DNA from: Crossaster papposus
Lineage: Eukaryota; Echinodermata; Asteroidea; Velatida; Solasteridae
Assembly (NCBI GenBank): GCA_037893245.1
Contig: JBAIAA010000787.1
Location: forward strand, 248,001 to 312,000
Direction of reading: 5' to 3'
DNA: 64,000 nt
Shown: positions 1 to 11,912 of the stretch, one piece after another
How the letters are laid out: the number at the start of each line of letters is the position of its first letter
How positions within the stretch are numbered: position 1 is the stretch's first letter
The notes under the pieces: model-generated
Told to the model about the DNA's origin: nothing
Seen by the model: the letters and a program-made list of their open reading frames with translations, nothing else
Databases searched by the model: none
Made by a program: the position numbers and the translations under genes

Positions 1-110
1 GCAGTCATCCGTTTAATCTGCTGTAGTGAAGAAAGGGACACTGTGATAAAGCTGTCATCCAGGGGTTAATTTTATATCGTGACAAATTCTAGTTGTTTTT
101 AACCTGACAG

Positions 111-377
111 GCTTTCTACTTTGCCGGTTTGGTTGCCGTTTCTTATTTCGTGGCCATTCTGGTAGCCTTAGCCATTGAGTACCCAGTTGCTAACTTGGAG
201 AAGATCTTTCTCCCGACCCCGCCAAAGGCTAAGGAAGTGAAGGGACGCAGCGACCTGTACGAGGCAAGTAGTGACACAGTCACTGTGGTCACCGGGTCTC
301 GGATTGGAAATCACGTCGGATACAATGACGATGCCTACAAAAGGGGAGTCGCTGATTCCAGGGAAGTGATGCAATAA
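111..377 (+). CDS. Terminal exon, acyltransferase-3 / NRF-6-like membrane protein (partial)
   Basis: An AG acceptor preceded by a pyrimidine-containing tract (tttttaacctgacag) ends at 110, and an open frame runs from 111 to a TAA at 375-377. The peptide opens with a hydrophobic segment (about 25 residues, YFAGLVAVSYFVAILVALAI) followed by EYPVANLEKIFL, then a polar tail of about 50 residues. A last transmembrane helix followed by an E-P-x-x-LEK motif is typical of the C-terminus of acyltransferase-3 proteins of the nose-resistant-to-fluoxetine type, which are multi-pass membrane acyltransferases. That assignment rests on family memory, not on a search. An AATAAA at 373-378 overlaps the stop codon, so the polyadenylation site could be very close or further downstream. 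The upstream exons lie outside the window. It could instead be another multi-pass membrane protein. Confidence 0.45.
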   Translation, partial: AFYFAGLVAVSYFVAILVALAIEYPVANLEKIFLPTPPKAKEVKGRSDLYEASSDTVTVVTGSRIGNHVGYNDDAYKRGVADSREVMQ

Positions 378-1129
378 AGTATGTGGCATAGATGCAAAGT
401 TTCCTCTAGAGGATACTTTATTGAGGAGCTCCGGTACCTAGGAATGAGGGTTAATTGTCTGCAAACTGAAGGGGAACACTCAAGGAAATCATGATCACAA
501 ATTTGCTTTGAAAGAGTTTCCGTCATGAGTTTTTCCTCTGGTTTTTCTTAACTACACAAAACCAAAAATGTATATTCGTGTGGAGAAATGGCATTGATCT
601 TTCCATTGATCCTGTGCATTCACCAATAGACTTTGTGCACAACATTCTTTGTGGAGACATCCTCCTCTTTATAATTTTCTTGTGGAGACCATATCATTCT
701 TTTGTCTTTTATTATTTGTTGGTCTCCACAGGGTACCAAATTTAGAAACGTAACGTAAACATGAGTGTATTTTCATTCAGGAACTAGAGGAACTCCTTGT
801 TAAATGTCTTAAGTTTTTAATATTAGACATGCTTCGCCGATGTACTCAAGTGTTTACTCAAAGGTTGAATTGTGACCAATTGCCTCTCTGCATATTTTGT
901 ATATTTTGCCAAATTGCCTGCAAAATTTGTTTTAACAATGTTTTTAGTGAAATAGTTTTTAAAGTTTTGTTTTTCTTAAGACATATTAGGGACTTAAGAA
1001 TGGGAATTATAGAACAGGAATGAGAATACGAATTAAGAATGTAATTAATTAATGTTTTATTGTTTATATTTCTAGTTTTAATTAATGTTTTTACTCTTTA
1101 TATTTCCAAATGTTTGTAATTGTTGGGCA

Positions 1130-1203
1130 CCTTTGAAAAACAGTGATCCACTGAAAGGTTTCCACAGGGTAAATAAGAAATAAATAAATAAATAAATAAA
1201 CTG
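1130..1203 (+). repeat. Retroelement-like 3' tail ending in (AAAT)n
   Basis: The segment ends in five to six AAAT units directly before ctgcag. A conserved-looking leader followed by a short tetranucleotide run is typical of LINE or SINE 3' ends. No coding part is attached, so it is either a 5'-truncated copy or a simple repeat. Confidence 0.3.
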
Positions 1204-2038
1204 CAGTCTAAATTCTGTATATTTGTTTAATATCCACTTTGACAATCAATGAAAAATGTTTGAATCAAAGTTTAATTAGAATTTGTATGATAAATAATCT
1301 TGAAAATATATAGCTGAAATTTAATAGTCATTAAAATGTTTTCCCAAAAAGTTTTTCAGTATAAAGTGTAATCATTTCAATATTTGATGAATTAAATTTT
1401 TTTTAAAGAAGATATTATATGAAATTATATTGTGTCCAATTATATTGTGCACTTGATATGGGACCATGATAATTATTTACCGTAGTATTAGTGATTATAG
1501 CTTTGGTATATTACGTTCTATTTTGAAAAATATATATTGTATCTATGAACATTATCTTTTATATTGCTTAATTATAATGCTTAAATAAACTATTGCAATC
1601 ATTGTGTCAGATTATATAGATCAAAGATGAGCCAGTTTTTGTTGACATTATACATTTGTAGGCCTATATGTTTTATCCACGGGGGTCCCCCAAATCGTAA
1701 CCCTTGTGTTGAGGACCACACCCCTACAAGAAATCGCCTAGTGCCCTCAGCTTTAGATATTATGTTAGACATGTCTGGGCTATCTCATAGCCAAACTTGA
1801 ACAAATTCAACAATAAATTGAGGGCCAAATTACTGATTCAAGAATATAACCTCAACATCCAGTTTGTAATCTTATGTAACAATAAGACTCTCCTCATTGC
1901 GATGACTCGTAGCGTAGAAAAATAATAAAGCGGCAATTTTAGTGTAATGAATAAAATCATTCGATAATTGGGAGACGGGGAGTCGGCTTTTTGGCCGGAT
2001 GTACTCCACCTACGCCTGCTTTTTTGTATATATGTATT

Positions 2039-2059
2039 CCCCCCCCCCCCCCCCCCCCC
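2039..2059. repeat. Poly-C tract
   Basis: An uninterrupted run of about 21 C. It is one of about ten long G or C homopolymers in the window. Confidence 0.9.
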
Positions 2060-2137
2060 AATACACCCACTTGCGAACGCCGACTTCAGTCTCTCATAGG
2101 AGGGTTAGGGGTAATTATAAATGGGCGTCTCTATTAT

Positions 2138-2652
2138 ACAAATATTGACTGCTTTGAGTGGTATAGTAAAACTAGCCTCCCGAGGTGATCCATGGAGCAT
2201 TATATTTTCCCGAGGCGAAGCCGAGGGAAAATAGAATGCTCCATGGATCACCGAGGGAGGCTAGTTTTACTATACCGCGAAATAAAGCAGTCAATATTTG
2301 TTTTATAACACCTCACTCACAGATTCTGCACAATTTAAGCTTCCTGAAAGTATAGTAATGACAACAAATCTCCGAATTATACGTCTCTCGATCATACGTG
2401 TACTTTGTTGCCTTGATGAACGGGTGCGAAGGTGATAGAGCAATGTTTACGCAATGCACCGAAACACACGTCTGGGTTTCAGTCACGCTTTCGTTGCTAT
2501 GCGCATGGTTCGTGTGTTGCTATGCGCATAGTCCTTTTTGTGTGGTATAGTCTTTTTGGATAGCGCAAGTAAAAAATAGTAAAAATAGCAAGTGACACGT
2601 GCCGCGCTCTCGGCCAATCAAGACACAGAATCTGTGAGTGAGGTGTTATAAA
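2138..2652. mobile_element. Foldback/MITE: hairpin plus adjacent TIR element
   Basis: 2138-2205 and 2238-2301 form a long hairpin: acaaatattgactgcttt on the left is mirrored by aaagcagtcaatatttgt on the right, with a small loop at about 2206-2237. Immediately next to it, tttataacacctcactcac at 2302 is repeated inverted as gtgagtgaggtgttataaa ending at 2652. The hairpin therefore abuts, or forms one arm of, a roughly 350-bp TIR element. No coding capacity is seen. The target duplication was not resolved. Confidence 0.7.
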
Positions 2653-2970
2653 CCCATCTAGATCTCGGCATGATTATTCAGTAGTGATAATAATGACGAT
2701 AATATATTGCTATTAATCAACTACATGTAGTTACATCAATAATTTGCAAAACGGCTTCTCTCGACCTCTTATTAGTAAATAATTAGTTGAGTTATAGATC
2801 GTAAGGTGGGTTCGAATTATGTCTATTCTCTGACTATTTCGGTCTCCAAGTTTTTTGCCGGGATGAGTTTAATATAAAGGAAAGCAAGGCTCCGAGAACG
2901 TAAGTGTCTCCCGCTCAGTTTGGTCTGGATACGCCTAGTCAATAAGCCATTTGCGCGTGACCCCGAGTTA

Positions 2971-3552
2971 AATTTAAATAATATCTGGTACACTGACTTG
3001 TTCACGCAGCTTGGCACAGTTTAACTTTAAATTCTCCAGACTAAAGACACTGTTGCTATATCACGTGATTCGGGGCAAGCTTTTGCATAGTTACGTAAGA
3101 GACGCTCATCAGCACCAATACATTGTATACAATGGGTGAGAATGGCAAAAAGACACCAGACCATTCCAGAGCTGGGGGTTGCTAGCGTATGACGCGTAAG
3201 GCTTGCCCCGAATCACGTGATATAGCAACAGCGTCTATATCTGGTACACTGACTTGTTCACACAGCTTGGCACAGTTTACATTTAAATTCTCCAGACCAA
3301 AGACACTGTTGCTATATCACGTGATTCGAGGCAAGCCTTACGCTAGCAACCCCCGGCTCTGGAATGGTCTGGTGTCTGTACCATTCTCAACCATTGTGAA
3401 CAATGTATTGGTGCTGAGCGTCTCTAACGTAACTATACAAGAGCTTGCCCCGAATCACGTGATATAGCAACTGTGTATTTGGTCTGGATAATTTAAAGTC
3501 AAACTGTGCCAAGCTGTGTGAACAAGTCAGTGTACCAGATATTATTTAAATT
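2971..3552. mobile_element. Composite array of two inverted MITEs separated by a shared flank
   Basis: Two short elements at about 3051-3230 and 3308-3471 have the same termini (gttgctatatcacgtgattc on the left, its complement on the right) and are inverted copies of each other. A flanking segment containing tatctggtacactgacttg occurs three times: forward at about 2980 and 3238, and inverted at about 3525-3545. The result is a nested palindromic block. CACGTG E-box palindromes lie in each terminus. It is non-coding. Confidence 0.75.
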
Positions 3553-3559
3553 CCACACG

Positions 3560-4870
3560 CAAATGGTCAATTGCCCGTAAACCTCCTAGGAAAGAAATTA
3601 CGCTGCCCGCTGTATTCCACCAGCACCCATTTTATACTTCTCTTTTTTTATTTTCAATGTACCTGACCTGCGCCCGCTGTACTCAACCTGGGCCAGTTTG
3701 ACTTATGTTTTCATTTCCAATGTACCCGACTTGCGTGAAGTTGCGTCCGCTGTCCTCCACCTGCCCCCGTTTTTGGCAAAATATTTAAGCTCGGTAACAT
3801 ACTTTTTTTTTTACAACTTTGTAAAAACTTAATATACAAACTATACGACTCCACCCAGTTATAGGCCATAATGGAGATTAATGACCAGCATATCCGACCT
3901 AAATTTACCAGATAGGCCATAGCAATCATAGCAATAGCAATCATAGGCTTACCACACTCGAAACTACATAAAGAGAAATAACAGATTAAAAATATGACCC
4001 CCACAAAAACATATAGCTTGTTATTATAATAACCGGCTGTACAAACACAAAGTGCCATACATTTTGGAAAAATAACCTATAAATTGGCATGCTATATATA
4101 TTAAATGGCGGGAAATGGAACCAATGAAGGCACAAAATTGCCCCGTTTTTTTTATTTGTCACTTAATTTGAAACATGAGGTCAATCTTCAACCGAACCTC
4201 GAAAGCTGACCTCGTCATTGTCTGCAAAATTAGCTCAATACTAGGTCTAGAAGTTGTGATAAAAACTGTGTTTGCAAAATGACCAAGAGTCGAATCGCTT
4301 ATAGGTGACACGTGATAAATACTGTTCACGTGTCGCGCTCTACAGTTGTAAAACAGGACAAGCCCAAGACGCATATGTCCCATATACGAATGTTTAACCC
4401 TCATCTTAGACATTCAGAGATGTCAGTGTTTTTTAATCTGCGGGAAGAATACTCACAAAAACTTATATGTTGTTTTTGCGATGATTATATGTAATTAAAG
4501 AAAACATATGATGTTATAGGACAAAATGGGGAATTTTCCTGAACTTTCCCAGTAAACAAGGTGATTTTTTTAAACTTGAATTTCTAAAACTAAATGTATA
4601 CCCGTAACTTTCTTAGCAAGCTTTACAGGTTTGTGAAGTGCATTATTATTTTAAAGATTATGGCTATTTTTCAAAACAACGTTTAGGCCTACATATTTTG
4701 TGTTAGTAATCTCGTTCTCATTTTTTTTGGGTTATTATCAGCAATTTTGTATTGAGTGCATTGTCGATTCACTTTGCACATAAATGCAGAGTCGGGACCG
4801 GGGCCTTTTGTTTGCAACCAGAATTCATATTAACAGAGTTTGTATTAACGAGTGTCGACATGTATTTTGT
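3560..4870. other. Non-coding stretch, nothing recognised
   Basis: AT-rich sequence with scattered short open frames but no supported exon, repeat family or RNA gene. Confidence 0.4.
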
Positions 4871-4874
4871 TTAG

Positions 4875-5043
4875 CACCACTACACGGCACGACTGGTATC
4901 ACGTTTACTGGTTGGTGGTGTTTGGGTCGTTGTTGCTAGCGCTCCTCGTACTGGAAGCACGCCAACTCTTAAACCAAACATTTCCAGCGAAGCCAAGCTT
5001 CGCCAAGCTTCACCGTCTCTATCGAAGTAATAAACGAAAATAG
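4875..5043 (+). CDS. Possible terminal exon of an unknown membrane protein
   Basis: A ttttgtttag acceptor ends at 4874 and the frame stays open to a TAG at 5041-5043. The peptide begins TTTRHDWYHVYW, continues with one strongly hydrophobic segment (LVVFGSLLLALLVLEA) and ends with a basic tail, LHRLYRSNKRK. One membrane helix near the C-terminus followed by a lysine-rich tail is plausible for an ER or Golgi membrane protein. I do not recognise the family. An AATAAA lies inside the last codons at about 5029-5034. The exon may be a chance open frame. Confidence 0.28.
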
Positions 5044-5044
5044 A

Positions 5045-5477
5045 CAAAACGACTTACGATTTGGTTGCCTTTTAGTAAACCATTGATTGACTTGACGTAA
5101 CCCATATCCATCCCGCATGTACGTATTCCGCCTCCAGTCTTGACTCCATGTCTTGTTGGTTCAACTCCGCCATGATTGTCAGTGTTGCTAACCGTTAGAG
5201 TGATCTTAATGTTCCGTGTTTCACCTCCATGTATACAAGAAAACTTATTCATATCGTATTTTCAGTCACATAAGTGGCTTCCATACACATCGTGGGAATC
5301 GCGCGGGAACTTATCAGAGTGTGAAACATTTCGTGTTTCTCAGTTAAATGCTTCGATATTTTCTAAGCCAAATTTGAGTTTTTAGGACACCATTGCTTTC
5401 GGATGGCTGAAGTATAGGAACAATTAGCGATGCCGATGTAATTCTTTTCAGCAACAGTAGTCAGTGAGTCAGTAGTA
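5045..5477. other. Non-coding, nothing recognised
   Basis: No supported gene. It borders the duplicated repeat unit that begins near 5478. Confidence 0.35.
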
Positions 5478-6113
5478 ATCTCGTACTGCGCGGCCTGGCT
5501 AACTTTTACTTTTGAAATGACGAAATCCCCACCCTGCCCACCATAGGGGCAAGATTTTACTAACAATCTCCCGCATGTATATACATAAGTGGAGTAACCC
5601 CCCACCCCTTCCCTCCGCAATGTCCCAATTGCGCCATGCTTGTGACTATGTGATTGACACAAATCCCCACCATGGGCCCGGGCGCGAACTATTGTTCACA
5701 AACGACACCCAAGTTGGGTGTACACCAGCGGCGTAACTTTGGTTCAGGGTGCCCGGGGGCAAGAATGGGTTGGGTGCCCCCTGATGACCAGATGACATAC
5801 GCATGATGCAGCAGAGCGAATTAAGTTTTGAAAGCCACGTGCACTTACAAATGATACTTACCTTCCAATCAATTTGTATTTATGTTTTAAATAACTAATC
5901 ATGTTAAAGATGACGGGTGTCATACTCAGTGGGAGAATGATGTTCGTATAGGCCTATAGTTCGAAAGTTGGGTGACTATTTTGCTAAAAGATACTGTAAT
6001 TATAGTAGGGATGAGTCTGTACCACAATTGCTAAATTGCTTAAGAAAGCGAAATGCGTCGTCAACCGATTACGGGCATTTCCAATTCCAATTTGAGACGA
6101 CCCCTCACCTTTA
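5478..6113. repeat. Tail of tandem segmental-duplication unit 0
   Basis: 5478-5660 matches 20531-20700 and 26841-27010, and 5695-6113 matches 27525-27930. Shared landmarks include actgcgcggcctg, gccatgcttgtgactatgtg and gttcgtataggcctatag. After the MITE at 6114-12164 the match resumes (agaatgttaaaatagacgg). The unit is therefore the tail of the duplicated block described at 12343 and 23352. No gene is recognised in it. Confidence 0.75.
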
Positions 6114-6302
6114 AAGGTAGGATACACCATTGGTAATTGCTTGAATTATCATTAATAGGTAGATTTGGGGGGTTGTATTTTATAGTGAATATCCTTTAAC
6201 TGACCTGTCCGAAGTTTTACAATCATGGATGCTGAGAAAAGCACGAAAACAGCGTTTGTTTTCAACCGGAGCTATGCATGGTGTACTAAGGTCACTAAAA
6301 CG

Positions 6303-6715
6303 GGGCGGTGTGTCTTGGCTAGCGTCGCGGAGTGTCTTGGCTAGCGGCGCGATGTGTCGTGGCTAGCGGCGCGATGTGTCGTGGCTAGCTGCGCGATGTG
6401 TCTTAGCTAGCGGCGCGGTGTGTCGTGGCTAGCGGCGCGGTGTGTCTTGGCTAGCGGCGCGATGTGTCGTGGCTAGCGGCGCGATGTGTCGTGGCTAGCG
6501 GCGCGATGTGTCGTGGCTAGCTGCGCGGTGTGTCGTGGCTAGCGGCGCGATGTGTCGTGGCTAGCGGCGCGATGTGTCCGTGGCTAGCGGCGCGGTGTGT
6601 CGTGGCTAGCGGCGCGGTGTGTCGTGGCTAGCGGCGCGATATGTCTTGTCTAGCGGCGCGGTGTGTCGTGGCTAGCGGCGCGGTGTGTCTTGTTTAGCGG
6701 CGCGGTGTGTAGCGG
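6303..6715 (+). repeat. 22-bp tandem array (GTGTCGTGGCTAGCGGCGCG type), left arm
   Basis: About 19 units of gtgtcgtggctagcggcgcg plus two variable bases (at, gt). Each unit contains the palindrome GCTAGC. The array lies just inside the left terminus of the 6278-11933 element and is GC-rich against AT-rich surroundings. A role as subterminal transposase-binding sites is inference. Confidence 0.92.
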
Positions 6716-7011
6716 CACGAGTGGATGATGGAGGGGAAACTTTTGGTATCGAGGGGCTTGCCCTTAAAATTGTGACGTCATGTCGACCTCGAGAATAAAT
6801 ATGTAGTGTTTTGGCCGTAGGAATATTCAAAGTGAAGGGACTTTTCTTTAATTCAACTATACCCGTTGTTTAATACATTGCCCTTTTTATGCCTTTCCTC
6901 TGCTCTTACCCAGTACCCCTCTGAGCCAGTGGTAGGCTCCAAAATGTTCGCGTTTTTTTGAGGTTTCATTTCTTTTATTTATCCTTGGGTATTGAATTTC
7001 AGAGAGGGTAT

Positions 7012-7162
7012 TGTTACGGCAGTCGACCATGTGGTTCCAATGTGGTTCCCATCTGGTTCAGTGCAACCAGACTATCGGTTGATAGTCTTGCTCCACGAGC
7101 CAAAGATCCTGATGATTATTTTCAAGTCAGGGAACCACACTGTTGACTGCGGTAACGATACC
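7012..7162. repeat. Short imperfect hairpin
   Basis: gttacggcagtcgaccatg at about 7012 is mirrored by acactgttgactgcggtaac ending at about 7162, and inner segments (aaccagactatcgg / ttgatagtcttgct) also pair. Open frames across it are probably by-products of the hairpin. Confidence 0.55.
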
Positions 7163-8327
7163 GATTACGTTTCAAATGTTATTGAAATATCATTTCAAGG
7201 AAGGGACGAAGAACCACTGGGTTGAATTAGTTGCAAGACTGAGCCACAGATCCTGACATTGGATAGGCCTACTGCCAGGTCGAGGAACTAGATGGTCGAC
7301 TTATCATGATATAGTCAGCGTTCGAATTTCCCAAACAGCTTTAGGGAACAGGCCTTATACCTAGCGTTACCTGGACCGAGATTCACCAGAATAAACCTTA
7401 TCGACATTCTCAATGCATCATTGGATTGGATGACAAACATGCCATTAATTTTATGCATAAATCCATGGTGGAAGTGAACCAATAAAACATCAATTTATAA
7501 TTTTATTCAGAAATTTTCTTCAGAAAATACCTGCTCATCAAATCAGAGATGAATGCAAAGTATACCACAAACATTTTAAATATAAAAGAAATGTTAGACT
7601 TGGCCTACGTGACGTACGCCCTATCCATAATTAAGTTTTCAGTTCAAGGACAACCAATAGAAGCATGAACAGGATTCCTGAAGCCTTCATTGAACTTGAA
7701 GGCATGATGTGTGGATTGTTTTCATTCATTCATTCTTTTATTTTACCACCGTTATCTCATGAAGAAAAGGACATTAGAACATGCATGTTCAATGCACATG
7801 TATGTTCTAATATAGGTTTTCCCGGACGATATCGCGAAATGTGCACATAAGTTTGTAACTGGTGCATTCGTTTTCGTGCGAAATAGTATGAACGTTCACA
7901 TTCCCGTTTTCTATTTAACATTTGATAATTCGTTTTTGCATAATGGTGCATCCAGTCGTAAGAAATCAGCACGCGATTTCCCGAATGTGCACTGAATTTA
8001 GTATATTGATAATTCATTTTAGCACGAATTTGAATGCACACCCGCAATCATGTTTTCCTTTTAATTTATCAACAATCAATTTCGCTAAATGTGCAGCCGA
8101 TTTTCTACGCATTAACGACTGGTCAAGCATTGGAATCCATTTTTATGTGTTATCAAAAGTAACATAGGTGTCCTATGGGGAATTAAACCAGGTGGTCTCA
8201 TCTTTGAAACATACCAAATAAATGCTACATATACCCCTAAGTTGAAGAACAAAAATCTTCATTTGCTCAGCATTTGCCACGATCGCATCATATAGATTTT
8301 ACCTTATGCCCCCTAACATTTCCAATA

Positions 8328-8474
8328 ATGGCTGCAAGAGGGAGATACAGACGAGTCTCGGACGTTGATCGAAATCGTCTTATCGATGCCTTTGAGGCTG
8401 ACGACGTGGACTACTTGGAGGTAGAAAATATACTGGACATCGACCACTCGGTGCCTTGGTTGATAGTTCATTGA
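8328..8474 (+). pseudogene. HTH N-terminus of a Tc1/mariner- or IS630-like transposase (fragment, left arm)
   Basis: From ATG 8328 the frame encodes about 48 residues: a basic start (MAARGRYRRVSD) followed by VDRNRLIDAFEADDVDYLEV and then LDIDHSV, ending at a TGA. An R-x-R start, a D/E-rich helix and a second helix ending in an LxI-x-xS pattern is the usual DNA-binding helix-turn-helix of Tc1/mariner/IS630-type transposases (family knowledge; no search was run). No catalytic domain follows. The fragment lies in segment B of the interlocked repeat and recurs inverted at 9527-9667. Confidence 0.5.
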
Positions 8475-9526
8475 CGGATAGACAATTGAACTGATAAAAT
8501 GACAGATAAGTCATTTACAAAAACATATTAACCTCAATCCACCAAAATCCTCATTTGGATAAATTCCTAAGTAACCTCAATCCTGCAAATTCATCCAGCA
8601 TTAGGCCTTATGACCTGGAGCCTGCATTATCCCCCAGTGGCGAATCCCTAAACGCCCTCAATCCTGCAAATTTCAAGTGACCTCATTCCTGCAAAATCCT
8701 GCAATTTGCAAAGAGGATTTTGAAGGATTTGGGATGGTTAGGGTTAAAATACATTTAAGATAAAGAGCCAACATATAGGTTTTCCCGGACGATATCGCAA
8801 AATGTGCACATTCATTTGTAGAAGATGCATTCAATTTCGCGCTGATTTACAGAACGACGTATGTCCGAGTTTCATTTTCGCAAAAACGAGCATTCAATTT
8901 TATTTTGTTTAATTCAAATAAATGAATGTGCTTAGCGTTTCATTTAAACGATTACAAACACACGATTGGGCTTTCGGTTTGACGTATGCGTGTCCGATTA
9001 TTAAGAATGTGCAATCTATTTCGCAGAAAATCGATTTATCATTGTGTCACGGCCTGAATTGAATATTCTTTTTCATTTGTTATAATTTAAATTCGCATAT
9101 TCTGCATTCAATTTCAAAAAGTATATATGGCTATTCAATTCACGATACAACTTGGATTAAATCATTAATAAATCAATGTATTGTGGGACTAATTGATCAA
9201 AAATATGTTGGCTCTTTATCTTAAATGTATTTTAACCCTAACCATCCCAAATCCTCCAAAATCCTCTTTGCAAATTGCAGAATTTTGCAGGAATGAGGTC
9301 ACTTGGAAGTTGATGCATCAGATGAATTTGCAGGAATGAGGGCGTTTGGGGGTTTGCTACTGGAGGATAATGCAGGCTCCAGGTCATAAGGCCTAATGCT
9401 GGATGAATTTGCAGGATTGAGGTTGCTTAGGAATTTATCAAAATGAGGATTTTGGAGGATTGAGGTTTTTTTGTTTTTGTTAATGACCTCTCTATCGTTT
9501 TATCAGTTTAACTGTCTATCCGTCAA

Positions 9527-9667
9527 TGAACAGTCCACCTAGACATGAGTGGTTGATGTCAAGTCTATTTGCTACATCTAAGTAGTCCGCGTCGTCAGCC
9601 TCAAAGGCATCGATAAGACGATTTCGATCAACGTCCGAGACTGTCTGTATCTCCCTCTTGCAGCCAT
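9527..9667 (-). pseudogene. Inverted second copy of the HTH transposase fragment (frameshifted)
   Basis: The minus strand from 9667 repeats the 8328 fragment. A 1-nt deletion just after the RGRYR codons shifts the frame. In the corrected frame the residues DYLDVANRLDINHS are closer to an HTH consensus than the left copy. It is non-functional as it stands. Confidence 0.5.
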
Positions 9668-9912
9668 TATTGTAAAATTTGAGGGGGCATAAAGTACCAT
9701 CTAGCTATATGATACGATCGTGGCAAATGCTGAGTAAATAAAGATTTTTTTCTTCAACTTAGGGGGTTGAAAGGCATTTATTTGGTATGTTTCAAAGACG
9801 AGACCACCAGGTTTAATTCCCCATATGTTATACTTGATAACACATAAATGAATTCCAATGCTTGACCAGGCATACAAATGCGTAGAAAATCGGCTGCACA
9901 ATTAGCGAAATT

Positions 9913-10270
9913 CGGGCGATTCACAATGCAGTGCGCCACCAAGCGTTTGACTCAAAAGAGCCACTTTTAAACTTTACGGTCGACTTCTTCCGTATATCAT
10001 ACCGTAGTGAAATATCTATTCTTCGTTGTTCACGCGAGGTACAACACAAACATAAATGTATCCGGAAGCGTCGTTGATTAAAACATTGTTATTTGCAGAA
10101 ACAAATTGGAACTTTAATCGTGCGCGTCCAAAAAAACGTAAAAACTGATGAGTTCATGCAAAATGAATACCGTTTTTCAAACTGATGCCGACTTTTCCCC
10201 ATGATGCACTGCGAGTATAGCAGGATTTGCGCCTCCAACGGCAGCTTCTAGGTATTGTGAATCGCTCGAG
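9913..10270. mobile_element. ~350-bp insertion in the right arm, TIR-like ends
   Basis: Compared with the left arm (tcaacaatcaatttcgct), the right arm is interrupted between ttagcgaaatt and attgttgat. The insert begins near gcgattcacaat and ends near attgtgaatcgc, an inverted pair. It is absent from the left arm, so it entered after the two arms formed. Confidence 0.6.
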
Positions 10271-11565
10271 ATTGTTGATAAATTAAAAGGAAAACATGAT
10301 TGCGAGTGTGCATTCAAATTCGCGCGAAAATGAATTATCGATATACTAAATTCAGTGCACATTCGGGAAATCGTGTGCTGATTTCTTACGACTGGATGCG
10401 CCATTAAGCAAAAACGAACTATCAATTGTTAAATAGAAAACGGGAATGTGAACGTTCATACTATTTCGCACGAAAACGAATGCACCAGTTACAAACTTAT
10501 GTGCACATTTCGCGATATCGTCCGGGAAAACCTATATTATTGATCAATTAGTCCCACAATACATTGATTTATTAATTATTTAATCCATGTTGTATCGTGA
10601 ATTGTATAGCCATATATACTTTTTGAAATTGAATGCAGAATATGCGAATTTAAATTATAACAAATGAAAAAGAATATTCAATTCAGGCCGTGAAACAATG
10701 ATAAATCGATTTGCTGCGAAATAGATTGCACATTCTTAATAATCGGCCACGCATACGTCAAACCGAAAGCCCAATCACGTGTTTGTAATCGTTTAAATGA
10801 AACGCTAAGCACATTAATTTATTTGAATTAAACAAAATAAAATTGAATGCTCGTTTTTGCGAAAATAAAACTCGGACATACGTCGTTCTGAAAATCAGCG
10901 CAAAATTGAATGCATATTTTACAAATGAATGTGCACATTTTGCGATATCGTCCGGGAAAACCTATATTAATTACACGAGAAAATGTGGAAACACCACAGA
11001 ACAAAAACAATTCATACATAATATGTAATGTATTAACGCAATAATGTGATATACGTAGGCTATAGGGCCGGCTAGGCCCTAGACTAGGCTAAACATTTAT
11101 ACATTATTTTTCTATGGGTTTTTCTCTTTGTACAATTGATTTCTCAACAACCGCACTAATATTGACTACTCTTCCATATTTGTATCACTAGTGTTTGCAC
11201 ATACAGCTATACTAATCTAGTAGACATTTTTCGGTAGGCAGGTTTCAAAGTTTACTGCAACTTACGCGTCCACAAAAAGAGCGACCTCTTGTAATTATTC
11301 CCCCCAAAGCGCGAACATTTTGGATCCTACAACTGGATCAGAGGGGTACTGGGTAACACAGTAGAGCAGAGAAAAGGGCAATGTATTAAACAACAGCCTT
11401 TGGGGGTACGGGTATAGTTGAATTAAAGAAAGGCCACCTCACTTTAAATATTCCTACGGCCAAATCACTACATATTTATTCTCGAGGTCGACATGACGTC
11501 ACAATTTTAAGGGCAAGCCCTTCGATACCAAAAGTTTCCCCTCCATCATCCACTCGCGCCGCTAA

Positions 11566-11912
11566 ACAACGCGCTGCTAGCCACGACACATCGCGCCGCT
11601 AGCCACGACACATCGCGCCGCTAGCCACGACACATCGCGCCGCTAGCCAAGACACACCGCGCCGCTAGACAAGACACACCGCGCCGCTAGCCAAGACACA
11701 CCGCGCCGCTAGCCACGACACACCGCGCCGCTAGCCACGACATGCACATCGCGCCGCTAGCCAAGACACACCGCACCGCTAGCCACGACACATCGCGCCG
11801 CTAGCCACGACACATCGCGCCGCTAGCCAAGACACATCGCGCCGCTAGCCAAGACACACCGCGCCGCTAGCCACGACACACCGCGCCGCTAGACAAGACA
11901 CACCGCGCCGTT
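11566..11912 (-). repeat. 22-bp tandem array, right arm (inverse of 6303-6715)
   Basis: About 16 units of cgcgccgctagccacgacac, the complement of the left array. Copy number and point variants differ between the arms, so the arrays have changed independently since the arms were identical. Confidence 0.92.

Larger units (their letters stand above)
378..2130. other. AT-rich non-coding stretch after the terminal exon
   Basis: No convincing exon is seen. It contains a likely retroelement tail at about 1130-1203 that ends in an (AAAT)n run, and a long poly-C tract at 2039-2059. The open frames here are short and lack splice context. Confidence 0.5.
7811..10966. repeat. Interlocked inverted repeats A-B-C-B'-A'-C'
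   Basis: Four copies of a terminal motif (tataggttttcccggacgat) occur: forward at 7811 and 8774, inverted ending at 10536 and 10966. Segment A (7811-8250) is inverted at about 9745-10536, B (8250-8772) at 9205-9745, and C (8774-9203) at 10541-10966. On the minus strand the right half reads C-A-B, a circular permutation of A-B-C on the left. The right A' copy carries an extra ~350-bp insert. TA dinucleotides flank the termini. Confidence 0.8.

Noticed and set aside
6303-6715. Coding repeat protein across the 22-bp array
   Set aside because: A 22-bp unit is not a multiple of 3, and all frames are interrupted by indels.
6958-7225. Exon after an AG acceptor at about 7001
   Set aside because: The open frames coincide with an imperfect hairpin repeat and have no donor or motif support.
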